This document shows, piece after piece, positions 30,768 to 42,156 of a DNA stretch of 64,000 nucleotides. The translations under genes and the position numbers were made by a program. The DNA is taken from positions 930,001-994,000 of the forward strand of contig JAJTUP010000020.1 in the NCBI GenBank assembly GCA_021399435.1, given 5' to 3'. This stretch comes from Diaporthe sp. PMI_573 (taxonomy: Eukaryota; Ascomycota; Sordariomycetes; Diaporthales; Diaporthaceae). Each line of letters begins with the position of its first letter. The stretch's first letter is position 1. The notes beneath the pieces were generated by a model, which was given only the letters and a program-made list of their open reading frames with translations, was not told the origin of the DNA and made no database searches.

Positions 30768-31825
30768 ATGGCTGGGACTATACTCATTACTGGGGCAAAT
30801 GGCTCGTTGGCAATTCATACTGTCCGCCATCTTTTGAAGAACGCCCCGGATTACACCTTGTTGCTAACCGTTCGCGATACCTCTAATGAGGACCAGAACA
30901 TTCACGCTCTACACAATATAGTCGCCAAATGTTCCCAGCAAACTCAAGTCTCAATCCGTCAACTAGATCACAGCCACCTGGCCTCAGTACACAAGTTCGG
31001 CCAGGACGTCTCAAAGGAAATTGCTAATGGCAACCTCCCGTTTCTTGTTAGCATAGTCTGCAATACCTACTATTGGAACCTGTCTCGCCCTTGGAAAAGA
31101 CTGATAATAGTTTCGAGAAGACAATCCAGGTTGTCCATTTGGCCCACGTCGCCCTGGTTCTCGTCTGCTTAGCAGCTTTCATCCGCAACAGGCAGGCAGA
31201 ATCGTGCAATTCTCTACCGATAGTATCTTCCCTGGCCGAAACGGGCTAGAAAAGATTCCACATACTATTCCTGCTAATATGGAATTACTTGCACATCCCC
31301 CTCCAGACCCGAAAAATAATACTTGGGCGTACGGCTTTCAGAGATACGCAAATACAAAACTCGCGGCTGTCATGTGGATACATGCCCTAAACCGGCGTCT
31401 CGAAAAGGCAAGACAAATCTCACGCCATGGATTTTCTTAGACTCACTGTTGACCATTTTGTTTTGTAGGATCCAAATTTCAAACATATCACTGCCGTGGC
31501 CGTCTATCCTGGCAGCCTTAGCGACTCAAGGGCGCTGCGAGTTAACACGCCTTTCACGGTACAACTCTTATCCAAACTCATCGTACAACCCCTAAGACCG
31601 CTACTCCGTCTCGTGGATCCATCTGTTCGCACATCTTCGGATGCTGGTACTGATGTTGCCCGCCTGGCTATTAACGAGGCTAGTCCCAACAAACGTGGTC
31701 ATTTCATGCTTCTAGAGAAGTCAGAAAGCTCCCCGGACAGCCTGGACGAGGGAAAACAGGAAGCAATGTGGCGAAAGAGCGTCGAGTGGGTGGGACTTAT
31801 GTCTGAGGACATTCTCCTTGCATAA
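30768..31825 (+). pseudogene. short-chain dehydrogenase/reductase, frameshifted
   Basis: Starts MAGTILITGANGSLA with the Rossmann motif TGxxGxL and continues LLLTVRDTSNEDQN, NLPFLVSIVCNTYYWNL. Near 31,090 the frame shifts to TDNSFEKTIQVVHLAHVALVL. Near 31,165 it shifts again to LSSFHPQQAGRIVQFSTDSI, then GFQRYANTKLAAVMWIHALN with the YxxxK pair of the catalytic site. An intron with a GC donor (GCAAGA...TTTTGTAG, ending 31,468) joins RRLEK to DPNFKHITAVAVYPGSLSD. The C-terminal part then reads through to TAA 31,823-31,825. Two frameshifts within 80 bp make a functional product unlikely. The family is NAD(P)-dependent oxidoreductases of fungal secondary or steroid-type metabolism; the substrate cannot be told. 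Confidence 0.75.
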
Positions 31826-33838
31826 GGCCTGCTTCAGGGTAGATGCGAATTTGCAACTCTATTATGATCTCGAAGTTGATGACACACGGATCATGTGTCT
31901 CAGTTAGTTTTCTCCTGTCTTTGGTTTTTCTTTCTCCGCCCTAATCTGGGAGTATGTCTTGGTGTCGTATTTAATTACCGAAGTAAGATGTGCTTGTTAT
32001 TATTTTACAGGTCTCGTGGGATCTAGCTAGGATGGAATTGTTTCCCAGTTGAGCAATGCTGGTAAATGAGAACATGATAGTTGCAGAGCTTCGACACTAA
32101 CCTAAATCTCCATCGAAGGTGTGCCTCATCGCCGAGCCTGGAGGTGGCCACATCTAAAAGAACGGAGAATTGACTATTGTCTTGTATCCTACAAGAATCG
32201 CAATCGCTAATATTTGCCGAATTTGGCCAGTCAGTACGAAAACAAAAGAGAAAAAAGAATGACTCCCAGACTTGAGGGCCATGGTTGTTCGAATGAGACC
32301 AATGCAACAGTTGGTGACATACAGTTAATGTACTGTGCAGTGTACCTATACAACGAGCCGCAAGAATTGTATCGATAGATACATACCTTGCAAGGTCCCC
32401 ACTATGTGTCAAAGCTCTGCTGGATCTTCAGATTCATTGGACAGCCAGTGTTACATGGCACATGCATTTACATATTGATTATTTAGTGCAGAGCAACGCC
32501 AATGCTGCAGGGTAGACCTACCAACATTCAATATCATCCTACGAACTCCTTCGCTTCAGAATGAGGGCGTTGATCGGCGGCGAGCCTGGAGAATTCTGGT
32601 ACACCCTTGTCCTGATAGGGTTGACTGACCCACTCAAAGGAATGCGGAAGAGTGTTGGCCACAGTCAGCTCCGCTGGGCGTTGAAGTTGGAAATGATTGG
32701 CAAGGCTGCAGATCTTGTCTATAGAAAAAACGCTGTCTTTTGATACCTAGGTGGGTTTCGAGGTCACATCAGCCCTTGCTGCTCATCAAAGTGAGTAGTG
32801 GCATGCCCTTCCTGCCATTCCAGAACCAAGGCACCAGCTAACCACCCGTGAGTCTCCACAGGAACCTATTCTATACGTGTACATAGTCTCCCGAGGAACC
32901 GACGATGGACCTGCCATTCGAAAGGGTTGTGCGGCTGGGAGCAGGCCGGTCAGAAGTGGACCAGATGTAACGCAAAAATCGGGTCGCCAGGACCGCAGAA
33001 ACAGAAGCTGAGGGACCAATCCGAAAATGACAGATCGATGACTTGATAAGCGAAATACCACAGTAGCCAAATGTTCCCAGGGCCAGTTGGTGCCAAGTCT
33101 AGAGTCTACACTACTGTGCAGATGCACATGTTGGTTGGCTGTACGGCAATGCTACCTGAGAAGTCCGTTGGTTGTACAGTGGGTCTGTAAAAAAAAAAAA
33201 AAAAAAAAAAGCCATATTGTGACGGTGACGGGTCTTATGTACTGGTAGGAAGGTCTAAGTCTTCGACTTAGAATTCTGGTCTTTTGGCTGGGAGGTCTAT
33301 GGTGCTAGCGGTGCATAAACCGTCCTACATATATGCTGTCAAAACCACGTTTTTCACGCAACTATAATACCACATTGAAATGATGATGATCTCATGCGAG
33401 CTTTGCTGGGGTGTCTGCTACGCGGCCGCGGAATCTATGTAGTGAACCACTTGGGCAGTGTTCACTTTGTAACCATCTATGAGACAACCTTTTGTAGGAT
33501 AGCCTCCAATGGCATATGTGGTAGGCAGGCTATAGGGACTCCGTAATGTCATCAGTGTCGTGGTAATAGTGTGTGTGGTCAAGGGGCATTAAAGCACACC
33601 ACTACGATACAAAACGTACAACTCCATAGTATTAAAAGTCCCTTAATGGATTATAAGCGGATGTTGGAAAGATCCTCAGGAACGCGTACTCACAAAGGTC
33701 ATAAAATAAAATATTCAAAAAAGACACGGATTGCTCCAGAAAAGTCTATATTGACTATCAGCTAAGTATCACAATGATCGCAACAAGCAAAAGGATTTCG
33801 ACAAAGAACTCGCGCCTGCACACCGTGCCTGCAACACC
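31826..33838. other. intergenic with poly-A tract
   Basis: No supported gene. A 22-base A run lies at 33,189-33,210. Open stretches near 32.0-32.4 and 32.8-33.1 kb have no recognisable content. Confidence 0.35.
33189..33210 (+). repeat. poly-A tract (22 A)
   Basis: Uninterrupted run of 22 A, the longest homopolymer in the window. It could mark the 3' end of a retroposed sequence, but no parent gene or flanking duplication was recognised. Confidence 0.6.
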
Positions 33839-34351
33839 TTACTTGCGGCCCTCAAAATCCCGCAGCGCGTCCCGGCCATTTCTCTTGGCTGCACAACGCT
33901 TTAGCTTTGAACTAGGATGAGGTCTTAAGTGGGAGTCAGAGTCTTTGTGCTTGTGCCCAACAACACGTGCGTGGATCGCAAAGGCTTGGCGATTGAGGGC
34001 ATAGACCCCTTTGTGATTGCCATTATGAGCGCAGGGGCGCTTGCAGACGTCCCATTCGTCGACAAATTCCCACTTGTCAGTTTCCTCGTCGAGACCATCG
34101 TCGTCAAAGTCAACGTTGCCGATGCTCTCGCACAACCTCTCCCACCATGAGTGGTAGGGGCAGGGCTTGGCGCGGCTGGAGGCGCGCTCGACATCTTTGA
34201 TCTCGAGGGCCTTGAGCTTTTCCACAAGCTCACGCCGCCCAACACGCTTGCCATGCTTGTACTTCCTGGAAGACTTCGAAACCTGCGAATCGTTGTCAAA
34301 GGGGCACCTCTTGCCGCCCATCCAGCTCCACGCTCCGAAAATCGCAGGCAT
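33839..34351 (-). CDS. small basic uncharacterised protein, copy 1
   Basis: Single exon, 170 aa, ATG at 34351 (MPAIFGAWSW). The central motif KYKHGKRVGRRELVEKLKAL is followed by a Trp/Asp/Glu-rich middle and the C-terminal motif VYALNRQAFAIHARV, ending in a basic segment with Lys/Arg and His. No known domain, signal peptide or membrane segment. The same two conserved blocks occur in the broken copy at 35,467-35,863, in the same orientation 1.5 kb away. The promoter-proximal sequences of both also share short blocks (for example CAACCCATT/AAACCCATT). This argues for a real protein-coding family rather than a chance frame. Confidence 0.55.
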   Translation of the reverse strand: MPAIFGAWSWMGGKRCPFDNDSQVSKSSRKYKHGKRVGRRELVEKLKALEIKDVERASSRAKPCPYHSWWERLCESIGNVDFDDDGLDEETDKWEFVDEWDVCKRPCAHNGNHKGVYALNRQAFAIHARVVGHKHKDSDSHLRPHPSSKLKRCAAKRNGRDALRDFEGRK

Positions 34352-35466
34352 TGTTGCTATACGTTGAGGTGAGATACTGGCAAAAAGTGGTGTGATGAAC
34401 TGAGGCGGTGGTAAGGCTGGTTGGTTATTGTGGTAGGAACTATGAGTGAAGTTGAGGGGATGGGTTTGGTGAGCAGTTGATGGTTAAAGGGTGAGCGTTA
34501 ACTGGATATTATATACTCGGGTCTGCGACTCGTTGGAGGGCCAGATGAAAGTACAGATAGCAAATGACTGCATTCCAATGGCTCGATACTATGCAGTCAG
34601 ATAGATTTCAACCCATTGGCCACAACATTAGGTACAATACTGTTCAAAAAATGGCTTTGTTTCAATGCCACAAGACTCCTTGGTGTCCCTGATAACAGGG
34701 TAATTAACTAACAACGGAACCAGGTCACATTTGCGCATCGGTTCTTGGACCAAAGTGCAGGTTCAACCAGTTGAAAGTCTTTGTAAAAAAAAAATGAGCC
34801 GAGCTTTGTTCCTTCAATGACATTGTGCAATATCCATTTGTTCAAGCGGTCTGTTAGTCCGGCGACTACAGTTGGTTAGGATGCCATGTCTGTACCAAGG
34901 CAGTCATTTGGCCAATTTGCATTTTCCATATCTTGCATCACATTAAGATCCATATCAAGTTGATCAATATTACTAAATATTAACAGCTAGTGCTCTGGTC
35001 CCCAACAACTCCCTGGAGGAATCTTTGATCCCTTGAGATTGTGAGCGCCGGCTCTATAAGGTGTTTCTCCCATTCAACACACTGAGGATAATTACCCCAG
35101 CATAGAAACATGGGCTAATTTAGTTACTGTGTGGAAATCTGGGAGGTAAATTGACCATCTTCGTAAGGGGTGTTGTCATATTAGGTACACTGGCGTCAAG
35201 TTTGAGACTCAACTTGCTGCCATCATTCCGAACAGCATCATGTCGCTTCAATAGAACTCGATTTCACAAACAATCATTGCCCGAAAAATTAACTCAATAA
35301 ACTTCATGAAAATCTTAGGCTTGATATCAAATTCGTTTCAATTTCTTGTAAATCGTTTGCTCTGGTGCTGTATTCTAAGCATGTTCAGACATGACATCAA
35401 GTTACTCCAGTCAGAACCTCTTGACGGCCATCCCATCAACCCAACAACCGCAACAATCCAAATGTT
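34352..35466. other. intergenic, includes duplicate copy B
   Basis: Promoter side of the small basic gene copy 1, then unassigned AT-leaning sequence, then duplicate copy B (34,990-35,382). Confidence 0.4.
34990..35382 (+). repeat. segmental duplicate, copy B (decayed)
   Basis: Decayed direct copy of 24,389-24,790. The coding end of the repeat protein (LPGGTFDCF) is represented by CTCCCTGGAGGAATCTTTGA but with stops, and much of the difference is C-to-T or G-to-A. The part of the gene 5' of this point is not recognisable here. Confidence 0.6.
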
Positions 35467-35863
35467 TCAAAGAATGGACTCAAGCCTGCACAGAGTGCGC
35501 TCAGCACCTAAGTCGCAGTCCTCAAAATCCAGCAGCTCATCCCGCGCAGCCTCCTTTGCTGCAAGACGCAGTGAATTCTTTTTAGAAGGCTTTATCCAGT
35601 AGCCATCCGCTTTGTATTGGTTATTACAAACACGTACGCTGATCGCGAAGTGTTTGCGGTTGACAATGAGCACCGCGGGAGACCAGAACTGCGCCATTGA
35701 AGTCACGCTCGAGAGCACGGAACCCCAGGGCCACGTACTTCTCCACAATCTCGCGCCGCCCGACAGGCTTTCCGTGCTTGTGCTTTGGGGAGTACTTCAC
35801 CATTCTCGGGGACTCGTCGGAGGACCACTCGCCTCTCGTTTGTGGTCTGTAATCTGTTGGCAT
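35467..35863 (-). pseudogene. small basic protein, copy 2, frameshifted
   Basis: Starts MPTDYRPQTRGEWSSDES, then KHKHGKPVGRREIVEKYVAL as in copy 1. Near 35,660-35,690 the frame must shift to reach VLIVNRKHFAISVRV, which matches VYALNRQAFAIHARV of copy 1, and then KNSLRLAAKEAARDELLDFED. About 50 residues present in the middle of copy 1 are missing. An internal deletion plus a frameshift points to a pseudogene. An unannotated intron covering the deleted part is a possible alternative, but no good splice sites are seen. Confidence 0.55.
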
Positions 35864-36671
35864 TTCGTCTGGACTGCTCGAAGTAAATGGTGATTGAACA
35901 AGTGATGTGAAAAGCTGATCTGGGGAAGCACTAGTGGATGCTTGTGGTGGTGTTGAGCGAAATTGAGGATATGAAAGTGGCTAGTATTTGATAATCAGAG
36001 TGGTGAGAATCATGTGTATGTTATATTTTCAGATCCAGGGCTAGCTCGGGGGGGGGGGGTTGAGATCAAAGCACAGGTGGCAAACAACTGTGTCTCAGCT
36101 GCTTGATGCAATTCAATCAGGCAGATAAGTACCATAGGGGACGATACACCAGGATTGAAACCCATTCAGAGAACGGCCTTGATTTGGTGCCACGAGAACT
36201 GTTCAATGGAGGGAAAACCTTTAATCAAAGTGAGCTGGCTTTGTTCTGTCAACAGAATTGTATAAGGGAAATTCATCCAACATCTCTACTCGCTGGTATC
36301 TGGGTTTCGAGGTGAGTCAATCTTGGGATTGATGTTGGCCACCTAGGTATGATACCATCTCAGGGACATCTCCTTGACCGAGGCAGCCAGCTGATTTCCA
36401 GTTTTGATACCTCAGATGGCGTCAGAATCTGCATTCTACTTCTCGAAATCAATTGAGAGATCAGAAGGCTCCTCTTCAAGCTTCCCACTCGCTTGATTCT
36501 AATAACTCATGCCTTGACTTAAGAGTCCACCCTGAAGCAAAGTGCATCTACAAAACAAAAATACTCATTATAGTTACATGAATTCTCTTGTATTTGAGTT
36601 ATAGAGCTGTAGATAATTGTCGTATTCATCTATTATTATCTACAAAACTGAGGATGAATTATACATCCCCA
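35864..36671. other. intergenic, no gene seen
   Basis: Contains a poly-G run near 36,048-36,059 and weak similarity to the sequence upstream of the small basic gene copy 1. Confidence 0.4.
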
Positions 36672-38186
36672 TCACCTGGGGTTCTCCTCCCACGGCAGAC
36701 CAGTGCAGTTGAACCCAGTAGGATCGACAACGTTATCACACAGATAGTTCGCCGGACGCGTGCCGTTGACCGAGTCGATGATATCGATACCGTCGAGCAC
36801 GATGCCCGTACAGGGGCTCGCGGCACTGCACTGGAGATCGCTGACCACGTCGCTGGCGGCGGTGCCGGTCCAGTTGAGGAGGCGCAGGTCGCGGACGTTG
36901 AACTCGCTCGAGTCGCAGCCACCTGACGCACCATTGTAGCTGGTGCACTGCGTGAGAGCGAAGATGCCCGCCGAGTCCTTGAGGTAGAAGTCCTCGAAGG
37001 TGATGTTGGCAGCATAGCCCAGACCGCCGCCGCCGCCGTTGGGCGGGTAGCCTGTTGAGTTGCCCGTCCACGTCTTGACGTAGGCACCGTAGCGCATGTT
37101 CTTGTTGATGGTGACGTTGCGGACGGTCACGTTCTCGATTGTCTCGAATTGGCCGTCTACAGAGGGCCTCTATCAGTTGTTTGAGTTCCGACTGTTGGAG
37201 TCAGGGGCTGTGCACTCACCGTACTGCCCAATGCTACCAATGGCAATTCCCAGGCCGGTGTAGAAGTCACAGTTCTCGATGAGAATGTTGGTGCTGTTGG
37301 CCTTCATCGCGATGCTGTCGTCGCCGTTGTCGACGACCCAGTTGCGGAAGGTAATGTTGTTGGCATAGATGGTGTCGGCTCCGTCGGTCTGCGATGCTAG
37401 TCAGAACTCGTTCATTACTGCCGATGTTATGCTGAAGTTTGAGTATCTTACGTTCAGGGAAGAGAAGTCAAACTCAACAGGGTGCTCCAAGTCTGTACTG
37501 TTGACGTAAATGTTCTCCAGGAGCACATTCTCTGAGTGGATGATCGTCATTGTCCTAGAACATGTGAGTGAGTGATTGCTTCACTATGATGCTAGCATTT
37601 CCCGGCCAGGTGCGTTGAGTACTTACCACATTTGACTCTGGACGAATCGCAGGCCCTCAATAACAGAGTCTCTCATACCAGTATAGGTAATCGAGTGTGG
37701 GCGTCCGGGGTAGTTGTTCGTGCCATTGATGTAGTCGTACCACACCTGGCCGTTACCATCCAAAGTTCCCTTTCCATGGCCATTCCATGTAACGCTCTCT
37801 CCACCGAACAGCCAGGCACTGCTCTGGTTCTGGTAGCCCACGGGAAGGGAGTTGTTGAGCCAGTACTCGACATTCTGGTCCCACAGCAGGGTGCCTTGTT
37901 GGTCGACGTCGACATTGCTGAGACCAGTCGTGTTCATGACCGTCTTGACCGTGTAGGTCTGGTCGAGGAACACCACCTTGCCCCTGCTGGCGGCGTCATT
38001 GTGCCCGCAGTTCTTGAAGGCCTCAATGATCGCCGGCGCCGAGTCGGTGCCGTTGGGCCCGGGCTGCACGACGCACGTATTGTCGGCAGCCTGCGAGAAG
38101 ACGAGGGGCAGCTGCAGCGCCGCGGCGGCAAGGGTCTTGCGCATTGTGAGAGACATGATGACGAGGGCCTTGCTACGGAACGACAT
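36672..38186 (-). CDS. GH28 pectinase (exo-polygalacturonase/rhamnogalacturonase type)
   Basis: Four exons, 38186-37627, 37554-37452, 37388-37220 and 37156-36672, all with canonical GT..AG introns, give 438 aa. A secretion signal (MRKTLAAAALQLPLVFSQA) is near the N-terminus; the ATG at 38156 is an alternative start. The right-handed helix family is shown by WNGHGKGTLDGNGQVWYDY, TDGADTIYANNI (catalytic-type Asp near 223), NGDDSIAMKANSTN (Asp 244 and 245) and GLGIAIGSIGQY, then YVKTWTG. The usual GHG histidine is replaced by Leu, as in exo-acting rhamnogalacturonan-type members rather than classical endo-enzymes. Many N-glycosylation sites. It acts on pectin backbones outside the cell. Confidence 0.88.
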
Positions 38187-39103
38187 TGTTGCTCTGGCTG
38201 CCCGCGGTGCTCTCAGCTTTTTATATCGGGAAGAATCGTGAACCTTCGGGACTGAATACACCGCTCACGGGTCCGCTATGTCGTCACTGGGGAAGCCGTC
38301 CCTGGGGTCTGGGGATTGTGTTCTGTGGGGGTCTCCAATATATTTGTGCAGATCCCGGCTTCCCCCTGGATATGTATCCACTCTTTCCGGTGCGGCAGCG
38401 GAAGGAAGTTGAACGGCACTTGAGACCATCGCGAGTGAGCCAGGAGCTTGTGTTTCTTCCCAGACACAACAGAGCCCGAGATTCGTCGCATCTTGGGGCA
38501 GACTCACCTTGCAGATGTTGAAAAGAAAGTGGTTTATCGCATATTGAACGCTCTCTACAGCACTTCCCCGGATTTGCAGTCGGAAGCTGGTCGCTCAGCG
38601 CACAGGCCTCAAGCTTTTCCCTCCGAGTCAAGCTTGGTCAAGAGATGCCAATTTTCTCGCCAAGAGCGTCCGCGGCCCACTCCCGGCCCGACTCTTGGAA
38701 GGCTCGATGCGGGTACAAGTGCCATCGGCGGGCGATAACGGACGAATCACCGCGATTCAGGCGGATGGGGAACCACATCTAGACCAAAGCAACGTTCCGG
38801 TTCCAAGCACGTGCATCCGGAGGGAGAACTTCGGAAAAGTGCCGTCGCTTCCTGCATCTTCCAGCCCGACAAGCCTGCGTCTGTCTCTTGAACCATCACA
38901 AACACCATAGGCAGCCAGCGGACAAAATCGCGCAACAGAAACTCTTTGTATAACAGTCTTTTGCTCTACCATGGCTTTTTATCGAGGCCCTTTGTGGCTT
39001 TTCAAGTATTTGGATGAGCTCGAAGTGTCTGTAGGTGTGCTCTGTCTGGCCTGAGGGTGAGCTCACAGCAGAGCGCCGAGGCCTTCTCCTGGTCGAGGGC
39101 GGT
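38187..39103. other. intergenic, promoter side of the GH28 gene
   Basis: No supported gene. The frames that are open here lack domains and starts. GC is higher than in neighbouring spacers. Confidence 0.4.
38218..38225 (-). promoter_or_regulatory. TATA-like box of the GH28 gene
   Basis: TATAAAAA on the minus strand, 32-39 bp upstream of the ATG at 38186 and 62-69 bp upstream of the alternative ATG at 38156. The spacing slightly favours the downstream start. Confidence 0.35.
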
Positions 39104-39980
39104 CTACTCCTTGTTCCTGGAAGACACTTCATCATCGCCGCCGGATTCGTCTTCGGTCTCGATCAGACCGGCCAAATCAAACACATCCTTGGCACGAATG
39201 GGCGAGGGAGATGTCTGTGCTTTGACGCCAACACCTGAGTGCTGTTCGTTGGCATCAAGCCAAGAACAGCTGTCCTGGCTCGAATGGGTAGCCTCCTTGC
39301 CAGCGTGCTCCTTGTTTTTGTTGTTCTCTTTGTTCTTGGCCTTCTTGACGCCCCTCTCCTGCTCCTCTCTCATTTCTCCCTCCTCCCTCTGGCGCTTTCG
39401 TCTCTGCTCTCTCTCAAACTCCACCTGCCGCCGCTTGTTGTGAGCTTCCTGAAGCCAGAGACCCATGAGTCTGCTGAAGCGCTCAGCGAGTGGCTGGTGC
39501 TCGGGCTCCTCCTGAAGAAGGTGGTGGACAGCGAAGCGGCCGTCCGCAAAATCCTGGCCTCGGCCTTCGGCATAGGCGGCGAGAACTTGCTTCATCAGAA
39601 TCGCGAAGTGGTACTCCCGCAGGCTGGTCGCAGCCGGGGTGCTGGGATCGCCTCGCATGGCTTGCGGGTAAAGCCGAAGCTACAGAGGTCAACATGATCA
39701 CGTTAGTAACAGACACTGATGAAATGTACGACAGCATGAGGAATGGTCAGGCTATGCCACTACTCTTCTGCGGCGGTTGCGATAACAAGGTGCTAAGGCA
39801 TGATGGTTAGTGTTGATTTGGACGGAGATCATAACATACCGAGGTATCAACCAAGAACCTGGCGGTTTCGGTAGCGACTGCGTGGCTCAGCATGCCGAAG
39901 ACAGTCCTGATTGCTCGATTAACATCAGCTTGGGCCCCCTCACTTGCCTTGCCAAGTGTGCGAGTATTGCCGTTGTCCAT
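39104..39980 (-). CDS. uncharacterised coiled-coil protein
   Basis: Two exons, 39980-39840 and 39679-39104, with a 160-bp intron (GTATGT...CTGTAG), join in phase 0 at FLVDTS/LRLYPQAMRG and give 238 aa. The first 100 residues are helical and neutral (VNRAIRTVFGMLSHAVATET). A very charged Glu/Arg/Lys coiled-coil segment follows (VEFEREQRRKRQREEG and onward), then a Lys/Asn-rich stretch with possible nuclear signals, and a Ser/Asp/Glu-rich C-terminus. No catalytic motif is seen. Likely nuclear or scaffold-like, by composition only. The intron is longer than most here, but splice signals and frame agree. Confidence 0.6.
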
Positions 39981-42156
39981 GGTGTTTGTTCCCGATGACT
40001 GAAGTGCAGAAACTGTTGTTGCTAGGGAACTGTCAAGGATGGCTCAAAGAGATTGCAAGGCATCTAGGTGGTATTCATTCACTTCGAGATTCGTTTGCTA
40101 TCAAACGAAAAACAAGTGAATATAGAGCGGGCCAGATTTGAACACAACAATTCGGACACCCATCCCAAGTTCACTCCCAACAGACGACACAGTCTGGAAG
40201 ACCGTTTTCGGTCTGGAAAAGAGCCTCCCCGCCTCCAAAGGCTATCTATCATCCGGGACAACTTGGCCAGGTTTCGAAATAGTAACATTCTTCCTGTCAC
40301 TGACTTATGTCCAGGGGTTCATTTCCATTTGTTCGGCACCGAATGACAACAGCAGTCTCGATCTAGTATTTACATGTAGAAATTAGCCGCTGTCTGGCCA
40401 ACAACACCGGCCTTGGCATCGAATTGAATGTACAGACTCTGGGGGAACAACTTGAATAGCTCGACATCTGGCACTCTTCATAGCATTGGATTTAACGATA
40501 TTCGCTTCCGCAGACATTAACGATTAGGTGTCCCTGCATGCAAAAGTTTTACGGCCCCTCTGGTTATTCCATCATTTGCAACTATGGTCAGCAGTCACCT
40601 TTCCCATTCGATAGAAGTGCCAATGCCATATCTCATTTATGATAAGCGTCTTTGATGAGACATGCCAGAAAACATTCCAGCCGGATCTTTTCTCAGTTTG
40701 TAGATGAAACTGAGTAACTTTTAACTCTTTATAGCCCCCGTGTCAGTCATTGCAGTCTTGCTATTAGATGAGTGAGCGACTACAGAATTTACATCAAATT
40801 GAGCATTGACCGATGTGACTGATAATGAGGCTCAAATCTTAGATGTGTAAATGCCTAGAATAGTGTTTGATGAATAACTCTGTCAGGTACAACAAGCCCC
40901 CAGTAGCCTAGTCAGAGTGCTGGACTCTGAGTATTCACCACAGAAATGTCACCATCAGTAAAACTGACACCAGGCCAGACGGTCTCGCTTGCTAAATACC
41001 TTGATTTCCCTTTGGGTTTCACCGCAGATCTTTTACTTTACAAAGGATGCAGTATGGTTCTGGTGATACTCGACACCGGATGCATTCACGCTGTTACCAG
41101 CTTCGCGGGAAGTTTATCACAGCGGATGTGCGATTAAGCACGGAACAGGCATACGCCAGCTCTTTCAACAAAAGCCGGATACAGCAGACCAAAGCACCAA
41201 AAGTCTATTTAGGAAATGTACTGTTTGACTTCTTATACAGTTTCCAAGAGTGATCATGATTCTTCAATGTGCACAAATATTGTTGACGTCCTGAATTTCC
41301 CCGTGGTCATCTTCTGATTGGACCCACTTATAAAACCCGAGACCACTTTCTGGCCTTGCATTCCAAAATAAGCAGCAGGACCATCAACGGTGGACAAGCA
41401 AGTCATGGGCCGGAGCATGGCTTCGTTGAGCCCTCAATGCCAGGGATCCGATAACAACACGACGATGAGGCTGAGATGCTACGGTCAGAAGATTGCCAAG
41501 ACGAAAAAGAGGCAGAGCTACCTGTTGTGTAAGGATTCAGCTCTTGTGTTGCCAGTAGTCCGCGGGCTCAATTCCGGATGTGAGACAACTGCGGGGCTTC
41601 AAGACGCCGTGCAATGTAGGCTCCCGATCTCACATGCAGTATCTCGCGTCCTGGGCTTTCCTACTGGTCAACTTGGGCAGCCATGTCGTCGATCATGTCT
41701 GCTGCAAGACCAATATACCCTCACCGACTCCTTCCAACGCTCACAGTTGATTACAATTCCTGAGTTGTCAAGTGGCTTGCTTCTTTAGATAAGCCTTGGT
41801 CCCCTTCTAATTGCCCAGTAAAGCCCTTGTGGTACTCGTGGACAGCCATGACAACTTTTGTCCAACATTGCATTGAAAAATTGCTTTTTCCAGAGTGGGT
41901 ACCTTGCCTCAGCTGGGCGCTAGCCATGCACATTGCTGGACCCTTTCAGCTACTGCAGAAACTGGACGATGCATCAATCTTGCACCCCTCGCGCCCAGGC
42001 GTCCGTTGGGCACAGACATGCCGCTGCAGCTGAAAAGGGGCCCTGCCCAGGTCCTCTCATGCGCATCTTGCACCTTCTTCCAGCCCCCTTCTCTACCCAG
42101 CTTGGAAACCTTCTACCTGATTATCTAGAACTGCATACTTTGGCTACAGCAAAGAG
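39981..42156. other. long intergenic stretch, no supported gene
   Basis: Short open stretches on both strands without domains. A tRNA-like 5' half is present near 40,896-40,945. The open stretch at 41,390-41,788 (132 codons) has a TATA-like sequence upstream but no recognisable protein features. Confidence 0.35.
40896..40945 (+). pseudogene. tRNA 5'-half-like fragment
   Basis: GCCCCCAGTAGCCTAGTCAG and then TGCTGGACTCTGAG look like the acceptor strand, D arm and CUG anticodon loop of a glutamine tRNA. The T arm and 3' acceptor strand are missing, so it is at best a fragment or a SINE remnant. Confidence 0.25.

Noticed and set aside
41390..41788. 132-codon open frame preceded by a TATA-like sequence
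   Set aside because: The product has no recognisable pattern and the frame is not extended by plausible introns.
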